Source of the DNA: AP-15 sp963772295
GTDB lineage: Bacteria > Pseudomonadota > Alphaproteobacteria > ATCC43930 > CGMCC-115725
Assembly (NCBI GenBank): GCA_963772295.1
Contig: CAVYWO010000020.1
Location: 1 to 64,000 of the forward strand
Reading direction: 5' to 3'
DNA: 64,000 nucleotides
Position 1 is the stretch's first letter. Each line of letters begins with the position of its first letter. The notes under the pieces were generated by a model that was not told the origin of the DNA, did not search any database, and saw nothing but the letters and a program-made list of their open reading frames with translations. The translations under genes were made by a program, and so were the position numbers. Below, in pieces: positions 19,526 to 28,664 of the stretch.

Positions 19526-20722
19526 GTGAGAACACGAACCAGCTCGTTTAGCCTTGTTTGCCTCGCTGTTTCCCTCTCGCTCCTGTGCCCCCGCCCGGGA
19601 AGCGCGTACGACCATCTGGTGGAGAAAAAGGTGTTCGAGGTGCCCGCGTTCACCACAACGGGTGGTGACGTGCTCAAGGACGTGCGCTTCGGTTATGAAA
19701 TGTATGGCGAGCTGAATGCGGCCAAGGATAACGCGATCCTCATCCTTCCGTATTTCTCTGGCACCGGGCATGCCGCCGGGAAGTTCGCAGCGAGCGATCC
19801 ACAGCCTGGCTATTGGGATAGCATCATTGGACCCGGTAAGCCGCTCGATACTGATCGATTCTGCATCATCGCCGGCGATGGGCTTATCAACCAGAGCATT
19901 AAGGACGGCCACACGGTGACGACGGGACCGGCCTCGATCGACCCGAACACCGGCAAGCCCTACGGGATGCGTTTCCCCATCTTGATGATCAGAGATCTGG
20001 TGAACGCGCAAAAGGCACTCGTCAATTCGCTCGGGATTCAGAAGCTGCACGCCGTGATGGGACTCTCGATGGGGGGCGTCCAAAGCTTCGAATGGGCCGC
20101 CGTGTTTCCGGAGTCCACCGACCGCATCATTCCAGTGGTCGGCGCTGCCGAGGCAAACGGGTACCTCATCGAAGATCTCGACGCCTGGTCTGCACCGATC
20201 AAGGTCGATCCGAAGTGGACTCACGGCGATTACTACGGAAAAGCCGAGCCCGCAGATGGGCTCGCTGCTTCGTTCAAGATCGTCCTTTATGAAGCCCAAA
20301 ACTGGGCAAGCGTCTCAAAGACGGTTGACCACAAGTGGGCGCAAGAAGGAAAGGACCCGGCGAAGGGTTGGGATAACGGTTTTTTGGCAGAGCAGACGCT
20401 AGACCGGCTTGCAAAATCGTCTGCCGAAAGAAATGATGCCAACTCGTTCCTTTATCAGGCAAAGGCTCTACAGCTGTTTGCGGCCGGCGATGGCCAGAAC
20501 ATGGATTCAGGATTGGCAAAGGTGAAGGCCCGGATGCTGATCCTGCCCGCACAAGCCGACGTCATGGTTTTCCCGAAATACTCGCAGGATGCAGCGGAAC
20601 GCCTTCGACAGCTTGGAAAATCGGTTGAGTACCACGAGATTCCCGGCGACGGTGGTCATATCGATGGGATCTACAACATTGCGGCCGTTGGAGACTTGAT
20701 CGGAAAATTCCTGAGACAATAG
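19526..20722 (+). CDS. Secreted MetX-like alpha/beta hydrolase
   Basis: A 398-residue protein starting at GTG 19526, preceded by GGGAGG. The N-terminus (RTRTSSFSLVCLAVSLSLLC, then a cut near GSAYDH) is a signal peptide, so the enzyme is periplasmic or secreted. The body resembles homoserine O-acetyltransferase: nucleophile elbow GLSMGGVQSFEWA, Asp in PAQADVMVF and His in GDGGHIDG. A signal peptide argues against a role in methionine synthesis; an acyl hydrolase or acyltransferase on an exported substrate is more likely. An upstream in-frame ATG at 19463 would bury the signal sequence and is rejected. Confidence 0.8.
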   Translation: MRTRTSSFSLVCLAVSLSLLCPRPGSAYDHLVEKKVFEVPAFTTTGGDVLKDVRFGYEMYGELNAAKDNAILILPYFSGTGHAAGKFAASDPQPGYWDSIIGPGKPLDTDRFCIIAGDGLINQSIKDGHTVTTGPASIDPNTGKPYGMRFPILMIRDLVNAQKALVNSLGIQKLHAVMGLSMGGVQSFEWAAVFPESTDRIIPVVGAAEANGYLIEDLDAWSAPIKVDPKWTHGDYYGKAEPADGLAASFKIVLYEAQNWASVSKTVDHKWAQEGKDPAKGWDNGFLAEQTLDRLAKSSAERNDANSFLYQAKALQLFAAGDGQNMDSGLAKVKARMLILPAQADVMVFPKYSQDAAERLRQLGKSVEYHEIPGDGGHIDGIYNIAAVGDLIGKFLRQ

Positions 20723-20812
20723 GGCCGGCCCTCGGAAACAGGGGTTGGCACCCCACGCTCGGCGCGGATTTCTTGCACGTCGAGAGAGCCGCCGCGTTTA
20801 GCACGTCGATCT

Positions 20813-21119
20813 CTACGTCACGGCGCATCGCTCCGAATTACTTCGCCGGTCGCGCGGTTGCTTGGTGCTCGATGACACAAAATCTAGGTCGCGGGTGGAT
20901 CGCGCCAGCCGGTCAAGCCGCGTCACCCACCACCACGTCGCCGGCGTCGAGCTGGTCGAGCAGGCGGCGAAGCTGCGCCCGGTCGGTCTCGGCTCCGCTC
21001 GCCACTTCGCGGAACACTCTGTCCGCGCCGGCGGCGTGGAGCTGGTGCACCTGGGCGTCAACGCTTTGGCCGTCGGTCGATACCCGCGCATAGCCGTAAA
21101 TCATGGGTTCATTCTGCAA
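20813..21119 (-). pseudogene. Serine recombinase (resolvase/invertase) N-terminal remnant
   Basis: From 21119 the frame reads MIYGYARVSTDGQSVDAQ with the catalytic Ser, then REVASGAETDRAQLRRLL. After LDAGDVVV it slips, and the next frame gives VTRLDRLARSTRDL with the second conserved Arg cluster. Sequence stops there, so the rest of the catalytic domain and the DNA-binding helix-turn-helix are missing. A relic of a mobile element. Confidence 0.8.
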
Positions 21120-21207
21120 CGGGATTGTGCAACGGAAAAGCCAAATCAGTTCAACGTGCTAATTTTGGTGCATAATTCTCGATTTATGCACTGTGGTAAG
21201 ATCGCGG

Positions 21208-21426
21208 GTGGATGCCCTTACGTTCTTCGGCCTTTTCGCCGTTTCGGCAATGCTCGTGTGCTACGCGCTCGAAAGCCGTAGTCATTGGTTCGTGCTGTTG
21301 TTCGCCGTTTCGTGCGCTCTCGGGTCTGCCTATGGCTTTCTTCAAGGGGCTTGGCCGTTTGGTCTGGTCGAGATGATCTGGTCAGCCGTTGCCCTTCGGC
21401 GCTGGCTCACGGTTCGAAAATCTTGA
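21208..21426 (+). CDS. Small two-helix membrane protein, conserved hypothetical
   Basis: About 72 residues (77 if GTG 21193 is used). Two hydrophobic helices are evident (LTFFGLFAVSAMLVCYALE and WFVLLFAVSCALGSAYGFLQ), followed by WPFGLVEMIWSAVALRRWL. I have the impression of a small conserved alphaproteobacterial membrane family, but I know no function. GTG starts at 21193 or 21208 are both possible; 21208 puts the first helix directly at the N-terminus. Confidence 0.6.
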   Translation: MDALTFFGLFAVSAMLVCYALESRSHWFVLLFAVSCALGSAYGFLQGAWPFGLVEMIWSAVALRRWLTVRKS

Positions 21427-21462
21427 TTTATGCGACACCGACCGGGTTTGGTGGAAAGGCAA

Positions 21463-22227
21463 TTAGCCGGCGAGGATGCCGCCATCGACCGCCATAGCAT
21501 GGCCCACCATGAAGCTCGCGGCTGGGCTACAAAGCCATACCACGGCAGCGGCGATTTCTTCCGGGTCACCGAAGCGCCCGATGGGTTCTTGCGCCACCAT
21601 CCGCCTGACGATTTCTGGATCGTAATTCTTCGTGACGAGGACTGCCATCGGCGTGTTGACCATTCCCGGGCAGACCGCGTTGATGCGGATGCCCTTGTCG
21701 GCATAGTCGAGAGCGGCGCTCCGCGTCAGACCGATCACCGCGTGCTTGCTGGCGGAATAAGCGCTGCGCCCTCTGGACCCCTTCAAGCCACCGATCGACG
21801 AACAGTTGACGATCGCGCCGCTGCCCTGCGCCAGCATCTGGCGAAGCTCGCCCTTCATGCAGTTCCACACGCCGCGCAAATTGACGTTCAGCACGCGTTC
21901 GAATTCGTCGTCGCTGGTTTCCAAAAACGCGGCAGCCTCGGAATTTACGCCAGCATTGTTGAAGGCGGCGTCAAGCCGGCCGTAGGTGCTGACGGCGCGG
22001 TCGATCATCGCCTCGACCTGAGCGGTGTCGGTCACGTCACAGGTGACGCCGATGGCGGTGCGACCCGCTGCGCGCAATCCCTCGGCCGCCTTGCCGATCA
22101 TCTCCTCGTCGCGATCGGCGAGGAGGACGGACGCGCCGGCCTTGGCGAAGGCCTCCGCCGTCGCCAGACCAATGCCGCCGCCAGCTCCGGTGACGAGTGC
22201 CACTTGTCCATTGAAAGCCGTAGTCAT
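21463..22227 (-). CDS. Short-chain dehydrogenase/reductase
   Basis: A 254-residue classical SDR. The cofactor motif is TGAGGGIG (residues 14-21), NNAG follows at about 90, and the catalytic set is Ser in NCSSIGG with YSASK. The acidic residue in LLADRDEE favours NAD over NADP. The C-terminus VGHAMAVDGGILAG is typical. Length is standard. It is read divergently from the ArsR gene at 22444. Substrate not predictable. Confidence 0.88.
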   Translation of the reverse strand: MTTAFNGQVALVTGAGGGIGLATAEAFAKAGASVLLADRDEEMIGKAAEGLRAAGRTAIGVTCDVTDTAQVEAMIDRAVSTYGRLDAAFNNAGVNSEAAAFLETSDDEFERVLNVNLRGVWNCMKGELRQMLAQGSGAIVNCSSIGGLKGSRGRSAYSASKHAVIGLTRSAALDYADKGIRINAVCPGMVNTPMAVLVTKNYDPEIVRRMVAQEPIGRFGDPEEIAAAVVWLCSPAASFMVGHAMAVDGGILAG

Positions 22228-22417
22228 CCTGCCGTTCTATTTGAATCTACCGTGCCGCGCAAAGGTCGGCTTTCAGACAAGACAGGTCCGTAGCCAGGGC
22301 CTCTCGAATCGACCAAAACGACCGCGATCGGCGCAGGTCAGCGTCGGGTCGGGAGCGACCGACAAGCTGTGCAAAAATCTTGATTTCCGCACGCCGAACA
22401 GAAAGCCTTGGCAAACG

Positions 22418-22435
22418 CATAACTGACTGGTTATG
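22418..22435. promoter_or_regulatory. Probable ArsR-family operator
   Basis: CATAACTGACTGGTTATG is an inverted repeat (CATAAC / GTTATG, six-base centre) located 8 bases before the ATG of the ArsR gene. Small ArsR repressors bind such sites to control their own operon. The divergent SDR gene at 22227 may also be affected. Confidence 0.6.
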
Positions 22436-22443
22436 AATTTGCC

Positions 22444-22770
22444 ATGCTTGGAAGTTCACCAGACGCCCTGTTCAAAACGCTTTCCGATCCGACGCGGCGC
22501 GCGATCTTCGAGCGGTTGAGCCGCGACGGCGAGCAAACCGTGTGGGTGCTGACGGTACATTCCGGCGTGTCACAGCCGGCTGTATCAAAACATTTGGGCG
22601 TCCTGAAACTCGCTGGCCTCGTGGGCGACAGGCATGTCGGGCGCGAAACCCACTACAGCGCGAAACCTCAAGGTCTGCTGCCTCTCATTGATTGGATGGG
22701 ACTGTACGGGGCCTTCTGGCGTGACCGATTTGATGAACTCGAAACTCTATTGAACAGGATGGATCAATGA
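22444..22770 (+). CDS. ArsR-family transcriptional regulator
   Basis: A 108-residue winged-helix repressor: LFKTLSDPTRRAIFERL at the start, recognition helix VSQPAVSKHLGVLKLAGLV, and wing HVGRETHYSAKPQGL. No metal-binding ELCVC motif is present, so it belongs to the metal-independent group usually paired with an SRPBCC protein. Its stop overlaps the next gene (ATGA at 22767), which is exactly that partner. The inverted repeat at 22418 is a likely autoregulatory site. Confidence 0.88.
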   Translation: MLGSSPDALFKTLSDPTRRAIFERLSRDGEQTVWVLTVHSGVSQPAVSKHLGVLKLAGLVGDRHVGRETHYSAKPQGLLPLIDWMGLYGAFWRDRFDELETLLNRMDQ

Positions 22771-23177
22771 CCGAAGCCACTCCCGCGTCACTTTCCGTCA
22801 TCGTTGAACGGGTCATGCCTCATCCGCCAGAAAAAGTCTGGCGGGCGCTCACGCAGCCACACCTCATCGAGGTGTGGCTCATGAAGAACGACTTCAAGCC
22901 TATCGTGGACCATCGATTCAATCTTCGCGGAGACTGGGGCGCTGTCGATTGTCAGGTCGTGGCTGTCGAGCCGAACAAAACGCTGTCTTATACGTGGGGA
23001 GCCCATGGTCTCGAAAGTGTCGTCACTTGGACTCTCACTCCTACGAGCACGGGGACCCACCTACGCATGGAGCAATCGGGCTTCCGGCAGGATCAGCCGC
23101 AGTACTACGAGGGTGCCAAGGGCGGATGGCAGCGGTTTTTCGGCGAGCTGGAACGCGTGCTGAGCGCGCTTGCATGA
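22767..23177 (+). CDS. SRPBCC/AHSA1-domain protein
   Basis: A 136-residue START/Bet v1-like protein (HPPEKVWRALTQPHLIEVWL at the front, LESVVTWTLTPTSTGTHLRM in the middle, GWQRFFGELERVL at the end). Translationally coupled to the ArsR gene by a 4-base overlap. In this common pair the SRPBCC member probably binds a hydrophobic ligand; ligand and effect are unknown. Confidence 0.85.
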   Translation: MTEATPASLSVIVERVMPHPPEKVWRALTQPHLIEVWLMKNDFKPIVDHRFNLRGDWGAVDCQVVAVEPNKTLSYTWGAHGLESVVTWTLTPTSTGTHLRMEQSGFRQDQPQYYEGAKGGWQRFFGELERVLSALA

Positions 23178-23599
23178 CGTTTTTCGGAAACTGACGCTGG
23201 ACCGCCTCGGGATCGCCGCAGACACGGCGGTCTGACCCATGCTCGCGTGGCGGCTCCTCAAAACCCCCCGCATTTTTAGGCCAAACCCGCTGTTCGATCG
23301 ATATCGGGCGTTTTGCCGATTGCTGTTGACACAATAGCATAATTGCGTATATCGTTATGTCCGCCGATCGCGCCGCCTGGAGTGCGCTGCCGGTCAAGGC
23401 GGGGACATGGCGATGAGCGATATCCTCGCAGCAAAGCCGGTGGGGGCGGGCGCGAGGGGCCGCCCTTAATATGCTGCGGATTTTAACGTTATCCGCGGAG
23501 GGGCGTGGCAAGGGCTTCAGGGCGCACGGCGGCGGTTGATCGGGCGGGGCCCGGCCGCTACCGTGTCCCGGCAAAACCGACCCTCAGGGAGATGCCGAG
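23178..23599. other. Intergenic region upstream of ilvD
   Basis: About 420 bases without a recognised gene. It includes the promoter at 23326-23353 and a 19-codon frame (MSADRAAW...) just behind it that I do not regard as proven. Confidence 0.4.
23326..23353 (+). promoter_or_regulatory. Sigma70-type promoter sharing a motif with 35152-35179
   Basis: TTGACA, 16 bases, TATATC. It is preceded by TTGCTG and contains AATTGCGT before the -10. The site at 35152-35179 has the same order with the same 16-base spacer. It could drive ilvD through a 240-base leader. Confidence 0.45.
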
Positions 23600-25339
23600 A
23601 TGCCGGACGACGCCCGCAAACCGAGCTTCGACAAGTCGCGCCTGCCGAGCCGGCACGTCACGGTCGGCCCCGAGCGCGCGCCGCACCGCGCGTTTCTCTA
23701 CTCGATGGGGCTGAGCGACGAGCAGATCAACCAGCCGCTGGTCGGGGTGGCGACAACCTGGAACGAGGCGGCACCCTGCAACATCGCGCTCGCCCGCCAG
23801 GCGCAGGCGGCGAAGAAGGGGGTCGCGGCCGCGGGCGGCACGCCGCGCGAATTCACCACGATCACGGTCACCGACGGCATCGCGATGGGCCATGCCGGGA
23901 TGAAATCGTCGCTGGTCAGCCGCGAGATCATCGCCAACTCGGTCGAATTGACGATGCGCGGCCATTGCTACGACGCGCTCGTCGGGCTCGCCGGCTGCGA
24001 CAAGTCGCTGCCCGGGCTGATGATGGTGATGCTCCGCCTCAACGCGCCCGCGGTCTTCATGTATGGCGGCTCGATCCTGCCCGGCCGCTTCAAAGGCAGG
24101 GACGTGACGATCGGCGATGTGTTCGAGGGCGTTGGCGCCCACAATATCGGCGCGCTCTCGGATGACGAGTTGCATGAGCTCGAATGCGTCGCCTGCCCAT
24201 CGGCCGGCTCGTGCGGCGGTCTCTTCACGGCCAACACGATGGCCTGCGTCAGCGAGGCGATCGGCCTCGCCTTGCCCGGCTCCGCCGGCGCGCCCGCACC
24301 CTACGACTCGCGCGACCGCTATGCCGAGGCCTCGGGCGAGGCGGTGATGCAGCTCATCCGCGCCAACATCCGGCCGCGCGACATCGTCACCTTGCAGGCG
24401 ATCGAGAACGCGGCGATGGTCGTCGCCGCCGCCGGCGGCTCGACCAATGGCGGGCTGCACCTGCCGGCGATCGCCCATGAGGCCGGGATCGATTTCGACC
24501 TGCACGCCTTTGGCAAGATATCGAAGCGCACCCCCTATATCGGCGATCTGAAGCCCGGCGGGCGCTATGTGATGAAGGACCTGCACGACGTCGGCGGCGT
24601 GCCGGTGCTGATGAAGGCGCTCCTCGACGGCGGCTACCTGCACGGCGATTGCCTCACCGTGACCGGCAAGACCGTCGCCGAGAACCTGCGCGGCATGGTA
24701 TTTCCGGCCGGTCAGGACGTGGTGCGGCCGACCGCGCGCCCGCTCTCGCCGGAAGGCGGCCATGTGGTGCTCAAAGGCAATCTGGCGCCGCAGGGCGGCC
24801 TGGTGAAGGTCGCGGGGATGACGACGGCGCTGCGCTTTACCGGACCCGCGCTGTGCTTCGATTGCGAGGAAGACGCCTTCGCCGCCGTCGAGACGCGCCG
24901 CTACAAGGAGGGCGACGTGATCGTCATCCGCTACGAGGGGCCGCGCGGCGGCCCGGGCATGCGCGAGATGCTGTCGACGACGGCGGCGATCTACGGTCAG
25001 GGGATGGGGGAAAAGGTCGGGTTGATCACCGACGGCCGATTTTCCGGCGCGACGCACGGCTTCTCGGTCGGGCATGTCGGCCCGGAGGCGGCGGTCGGCG
25101 GGCCGATCGGGCTCTTGCGCGACGGCGACACGATCACGATCGACGCCGTTGCCGGCACCCTCGAAGTGGCGCTCGCCGACGCCGAATTGGCCGAGCGGCG
25201 CCGCGCCTGGACGCCCCGCCGCACCGATTACCAGTCGGGAACATTGTGGAAATACGCGCAGACGGTCGGCGACGCCGAGAAGGGGGCGGTGACCCACCCC
25301 GGCGCCCGCGCCGAAACCCATGTCTACGCCGACATCTGA
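23600..25339 (+). CDS. ilvD: Dihydroxy-acid dehydratase
   Basis: A 579-residue member of the IlvD/Edd family that dehydrates 2,3-dihydroxy-isovalerate and -methylvalerate in branched-chain amino acid synthesis. Iron-sulfur ligand motifs are visible as LAGCDKSLPG and CPSAGSCGGLFTANTM, with AAPCNIALA near the N-terminus. The C-terminal active-site region reads ITDGRFSGATHGFSVGHV. Length is typical. The gene converges on the MFS pseudogene with a 16-base overlap of 3' ends. Sugar-acid dehydratases look similar, but KGNLAPQGGLVKVAG favours IlvD. Confidence 0.9.
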   Translation: MPDDARKPSFDKSRLPSRHVTVGPERAPHRAFLYSMGLSDEQINQPLVGVATTWNEAAPCNIALARQAQAAKKGVAAAGGTPREFTTITVTDGIAMGHAGMKSSLVSREIIANSVELTMRGHCYDALVGLAGCDKSLPGLMMVMLRLNAPAVFMYGGSILPGRFKGRDVTIGDVFEGVGAHNIGALSDDELHELECVACPSAGSCGGLFTANTMACVSEAIGLALPGSAGAPAPYDSRDRYAEASGEAVMQLIRANIRPRDIVTLQAIENAAMVVAAAGGSTNGGLHLPAIAHEAGIDFDLHAFGKISKRTPYIGDLKPGGRYVMKDLHDVGGVPVLMKALLDGGYLHGDCLTVTGKTVAENLRGMVFPAGQDVVRPTARPLSPEGGHVVLKGNLAPQGGLVKVAGMTTALRFTGPALCFDCEEDAFAAVETRRYKEGDVIVIRYEGPRGGPGMREMLSTTAAIYGQGMGEKVGLITDGRFSGATHGFSVGHVGPEAAVGGPIGLLRDGDTITIDAVAGTLEVALADAELAERRRAWTPRRTDYQSGTLWKYAQTVGDAEKGAVTHPGARAETHVYADI

Positions 25340-26533
25340 GGAACGGCTCGGCGCCGCGCCACCCAGACGAGGAACGGGATGGCGGCGATCTCGGCGGCAA
25401 CGCAAAACCCGACCGCCGCCGCCACCGAGGCATCGTAAAGGATGCCGATGACGGCGCTGCCGAGAAACCAGAAGGTCCCGTAGAGCGCGGTGAACAACCC
25501 GTAGGCGGACGCCCGCCGCGCCGCCGGCGCCATCGGGGCCACGGCCGCCGGGATCATCGCTTCGTGGACCCCGGTGCCGAGCCCCCAGACCGCTGTCCCG
25601 AGCAACGCCAGCCAGAACCCGCCGAGAAAGACGAGCGGGGCAAAGAAGGCCGAGACGAGGGTGAGGGCGATCAGCAGTGGGAAGCCGAAGCGGTCGAAGA
25701 GGCGCCCGAGCACCAGCGAGCCGGCCCCGCTTACCGCCATCGCCAGCGCGTAGAAGCGGGCGATGTCGGCGCCGGGAACCCGGCCCGAGCGGCCGAAATG
25801 ATAGGCGATCAGCGGATAATCGGCGAAGCCGGCGGCGATCAGCGCGGCACCCGCGAGATAAACCCAGTAGACCCGCGGCAAACCCTCGCTCGAACCCGGC
25901 TGCGGCGCCGGTTCGAGATGCTGCGGCCGGGGATAGGCAAGGCGCGTCGCCAGCACCAGTCCGAGACAGATCAGCGCCGGCAGCAGCAGTGCCGCAAATG
26001 CCGCGCGATAGCCGCCGCGATGCGCCAGCACCGCGGCCACCGCCAGCGGGCCGAACATCGCGCCCAGCTGGTCCATCGCCTCGCGCAGGCCGAACACCCA
26101 GCCATAGCCGCCGAGCCGCTCTCCGGCATGCGACAGCATCGTATCGCGAGGCGGGGTGCGGATCGCCCGGCCGACCCGTTCGAGCACGATCAGGACCGCC
26201 GCCGTCGGCCAGTTCGCGACGAACGCCAGGGCCGGCACCGCGGCCATCTGCACGACGTAGCCAAGGATCGTGATCGGCCAATATCGCCTTGTCGCATCGG
26301 CGAGGCGACCCGAGCCGCAGGGCGTAGCCGAGGAACTCGCCAAAGCCGGTGACGATCCCGACGGCCGCACCGCTGGCGTTGAGCGAGGCGAGAAACGGGC
26401 CGAGGGCGCTGCGCGCGCCTTCATAGGTGAAATCGGCAAAGAAACTGAGGATGCCGAGCATCAGGACAAAGCGGAAGGCGGCAGCCTTCGCCGACCGGTT
26501 CGCAGGGAGGTCGTCGCCGTCCCGGCCGGTCAA
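25324..26533 (-). pseudogene. MFS transporter, frameshifted
   Basis: The start at 26533 gives FRFVLMLGILSFFADFTYEG and FGEFLGYALRLGS, typical of an uncharacterised MFS group. At about 26300 the frame slips; the other frame supplies SGRLADATRR, YWPITILGYVVQ and ten further helices to 25324. Compared with relatives (LRL-x-SG) about five bases are missing, fitting loss of one TCGGG unit. Corrected length is about 404 residues. Not functional as read. Confidence 0.82.
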
Positions 26534-26977
26534 GGCTCGGCCTCCTCGCAGCGCAGCCGCATGGCGATGTCCGGGGAGTGCCGCGCCTCTAGCGTTTGCG
26601 AATTTATCCCACCGCCCCCCATGAATTCGTCACCCCGGCGAAGGAGGCGGTCAGGAAATTGGAGGCGATGTCGAACGCAGGGCTGCATCGATGCCGTGCG
26701 TGCTTCGAGACGCGCCCGGAGCCTGTCCTCGGGCCGCGCAAAGCGCGGACCCGGGGCGCCCTCAGCATGAGGGAAGCCTTTGATGGCATTAAAGGAGTTC
26801 CTCATCCTGAGCCGGCCGCTCAGCGGCCGTGTCGAAGGACGAACGGCCCTCATCCAATTGGATTACAGCCTCGAAGGCCGGCGTCCATGGTTCCGCAGCA
26901 CCGGCGATGATCCTCTGGGCAAGGGGATGAAACTGTCGGCGAAATGCGAAGTGGCCGAGATATCGATCCCGGCTTCC
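26534..26977. repeat. Intergenic repeats and a solitary IS end
   Basis: No gene. REP-like palindrome at 26728-26756 (as at 13549), a second repeat at about 26801-26842 (CATCCTGAG ... GTCGAAGGACGA, a widespread intergenic form), and at 26857-26872 a lone copy of the IS1182 terminal sequence ATTGGATTACAGCCTC facing the real IS end at 26978. Confidence 0.6.
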
Positions 26978-28583
26978 GAGGCTGTAATCCAATCCCGAAA
27001 AAAATTGGAATTCGGGGTCTTATCGCTAGGTTTTGGTCCGCGCGTTCTGTATAACCCTATTAGTGGGGGTAGCGGGGGGCCGCTATGAGCGAAGGTGTGC
27101 GGGTGATCCGTCCGGACCGGGCTCAGTTGCGCTGGGACATGGTCGATCTGGACAGCCAGTTGCCGGACGACCATCGGGCGCGGCTGGTTTGGGCGTTTGT
27201 TGAAAGTTTGGATCTGAGCGAGTTTTACGACCGGATCAAGGCGCGTGACGCGGTTGCCGGACGGCCGGCAACGGATCCGCAGGTGGTGTTGGCGGTCTGG
27301 CTCTACGCGACGCTGGAGGGGATCGGTTCGGCGCGGGCGATCGACCGCCTGTGTCAGCAGCACGCGGCCTATCGTTGGCTGTGCGGCGGTGCGCCGATCA
27401 ACCACGATCTGCTGGCCGAGTTTCGGCGCGAGAATGCGGCGTTGTTGGATCGCCTGCTGACCCAGAGCGTGACTGGGCTGATCGCCGAAAAACTGGTCAC
27501 CCTGGAAGAGCTGGCAATTGACGGGACCAAGGTGCGCGCTCACGCCGGCCGGGGTTCGATGAGCAAGCGCAAACGGCTGGAGAGCATCGAGCAGGCGGTG
27601 GCGGAACGGGTGGCGGAGCTGAAGAGCGAGCTCGACACGGATCCCGCGGAGCCGGAGCGGCGGTGCAAGAGGCGCGCCTTGCAAGCCGCAGAGGAGCGGG
27701 CTCGGCGGGTCAAGCAGGCGCAGCAGAAGCTGGCGGAATTGGAGCAGGAGAAGGCCGAACGGGCAAAGACACATCCCACGGAGGAAGCCAAGAAAGGCGA
27801 ACCCAAAGTTTCGGTCAGTGACCCCGACGCTCGCTTGATGCGGCTGCCCGACGGTGCCGCCGCGCCCGCCTGGAACGTGCAAGTGGCGACCGCCAATGGC
27901 TTTATCGTGGAGATCGATCCGACGGATCGGCGCCAGGACAGCGGCACGGCGCCGGGACTGGTGGAGAAGGTTGCCGAGCGTTGTGGCCGCGCGCCGCAAC
28001 GGCTGCTGGCCGATACCACGGCGATGACCCAGGACGACATCGTCAAACTGGCCGAGCAGCATCCCGATCTGACCGTCTATAGCCCGCCGCCGTCGGAACG
28101 CCCGAACGTCACCGCCAAGACGCTGCACACGCGGCGCTGGAGACGGCGCCATGAGCCGCCGCCGGTCATGGCATGGCGAGCGCGAATGGCGAGTGAGGAA
28201 GGCCAAGAAGTCTACCGCCGACGCAAGCTGACCGAACGGGCGCACGGCATCATCAAGACCCGAGGAATGACCCGGTTCCTGGTACATGGCCGCGAGAAAG
28301 TCCGGTCCGTCTGTCTGTTGCAGGCACTGGCCCTCAACCTATCCTGGGCCAATACGTTGCGCCGCCGTACTGCCGCGGCGGCAGCAATGGCGATACCGGC
28401 GGCCGCATGACCACAGCAGGCCCGAGCAGTGCCCTCCGCGACCACATTCACGGCGCCACGGTCCAAACACGGCGCCACAGCCCAATCCCCCAGGTCAAGT
28501 ATCTCCAAACTGCCACACCCTTAAGTTGAGCTTCCAAAAACGACACACGCCCTGCCCAAAAAGCGGGATTGGATTACAGCCTC
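26978..28583 (+). mobile_element. Complete IS1182-family insertion sequence (1606 bp)
   Basis: Bounded by perfect 20-base inverted repeats GAGGCTGTAATCCAATCCCG at 26978-26997 and its complement at 28564-28583, enclosing one intact transposase gene. The flanks carry no obvious long target duplication; the left flank is itself an inverted-repeat structure, and palindromic targets are known for related elements. It sits between the MFS pseudogene and a truncated binding-protein gene. Confidence 0.9.
27085..28410 (+). CDS. IS1182-family transposase
   Basis: A 441-residue DDE transposase. The N-terminal domain carries the family opening (LPDDHRARLVWAFVESLDLS, PQVVLAVWLYATLEGIGSA). The catalytic domain starts at LAIDGTKVRAHAG (first Asp), a Lys/Glu-rich coiled region follows (residues 165-240), and the end carries RRKLTERAHGIIKTRGMTRF with the catalytic Glu. 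A plausible -10 TATAAC lies upstream inside the IS. Intact, so the element may still move. Confidence 0.9.
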   Translation: MSEGVRVIRPDRAQLRWDMVDLDSQLPDDHRARLVWAFVESLDLSEFYDRIKARDAVAGRPATDPQVVLAVWLYATLEGIGSARAIDRLCQQHAAYRWLCGGAPINHDLLAEFRRENAALLDRLLTQSVTGLIAEKLVTLEELAIDGTKVRAHAGRGSMSKRKRLESIEQAVAERVAELKSELDTDPAEPERRCKRRALQAAEERARRVKQAQQKLAELEQEKAERAKTHPTEEAKKGEPKVSVSDPDARLMRLPDGAAAPAWNVQVATANGFIVEIDPTDRRQDSGTAPGLVEKVAERCGRAPQRLLADTTAMTQDDIVKLAEQHPDLTVYSPPPSERPNVTAKTLHTRRWRRRHEPPPVMAWRARMASEEGQEVYRRRKLTERAHGIIKTRGMTRFLVHGREKVRSVCLLQALALNLSWANTLRRRTAAAAAMAIPAAA

Positions 28584-28664
28584 TTCCGCCGGGATGGACA
28601 CTGGGGAATTTCCCATGCTCGCAGAATTTCTTCACACGCTCTCAGGTCTTGGCGACGTTCCACA

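Noticed and set aside
23558..25338. Minus-strand open frame running through ilvD
   Set aside because: Only the upstream part (MFS) has protein features; the rest is the antisense of ilvD.
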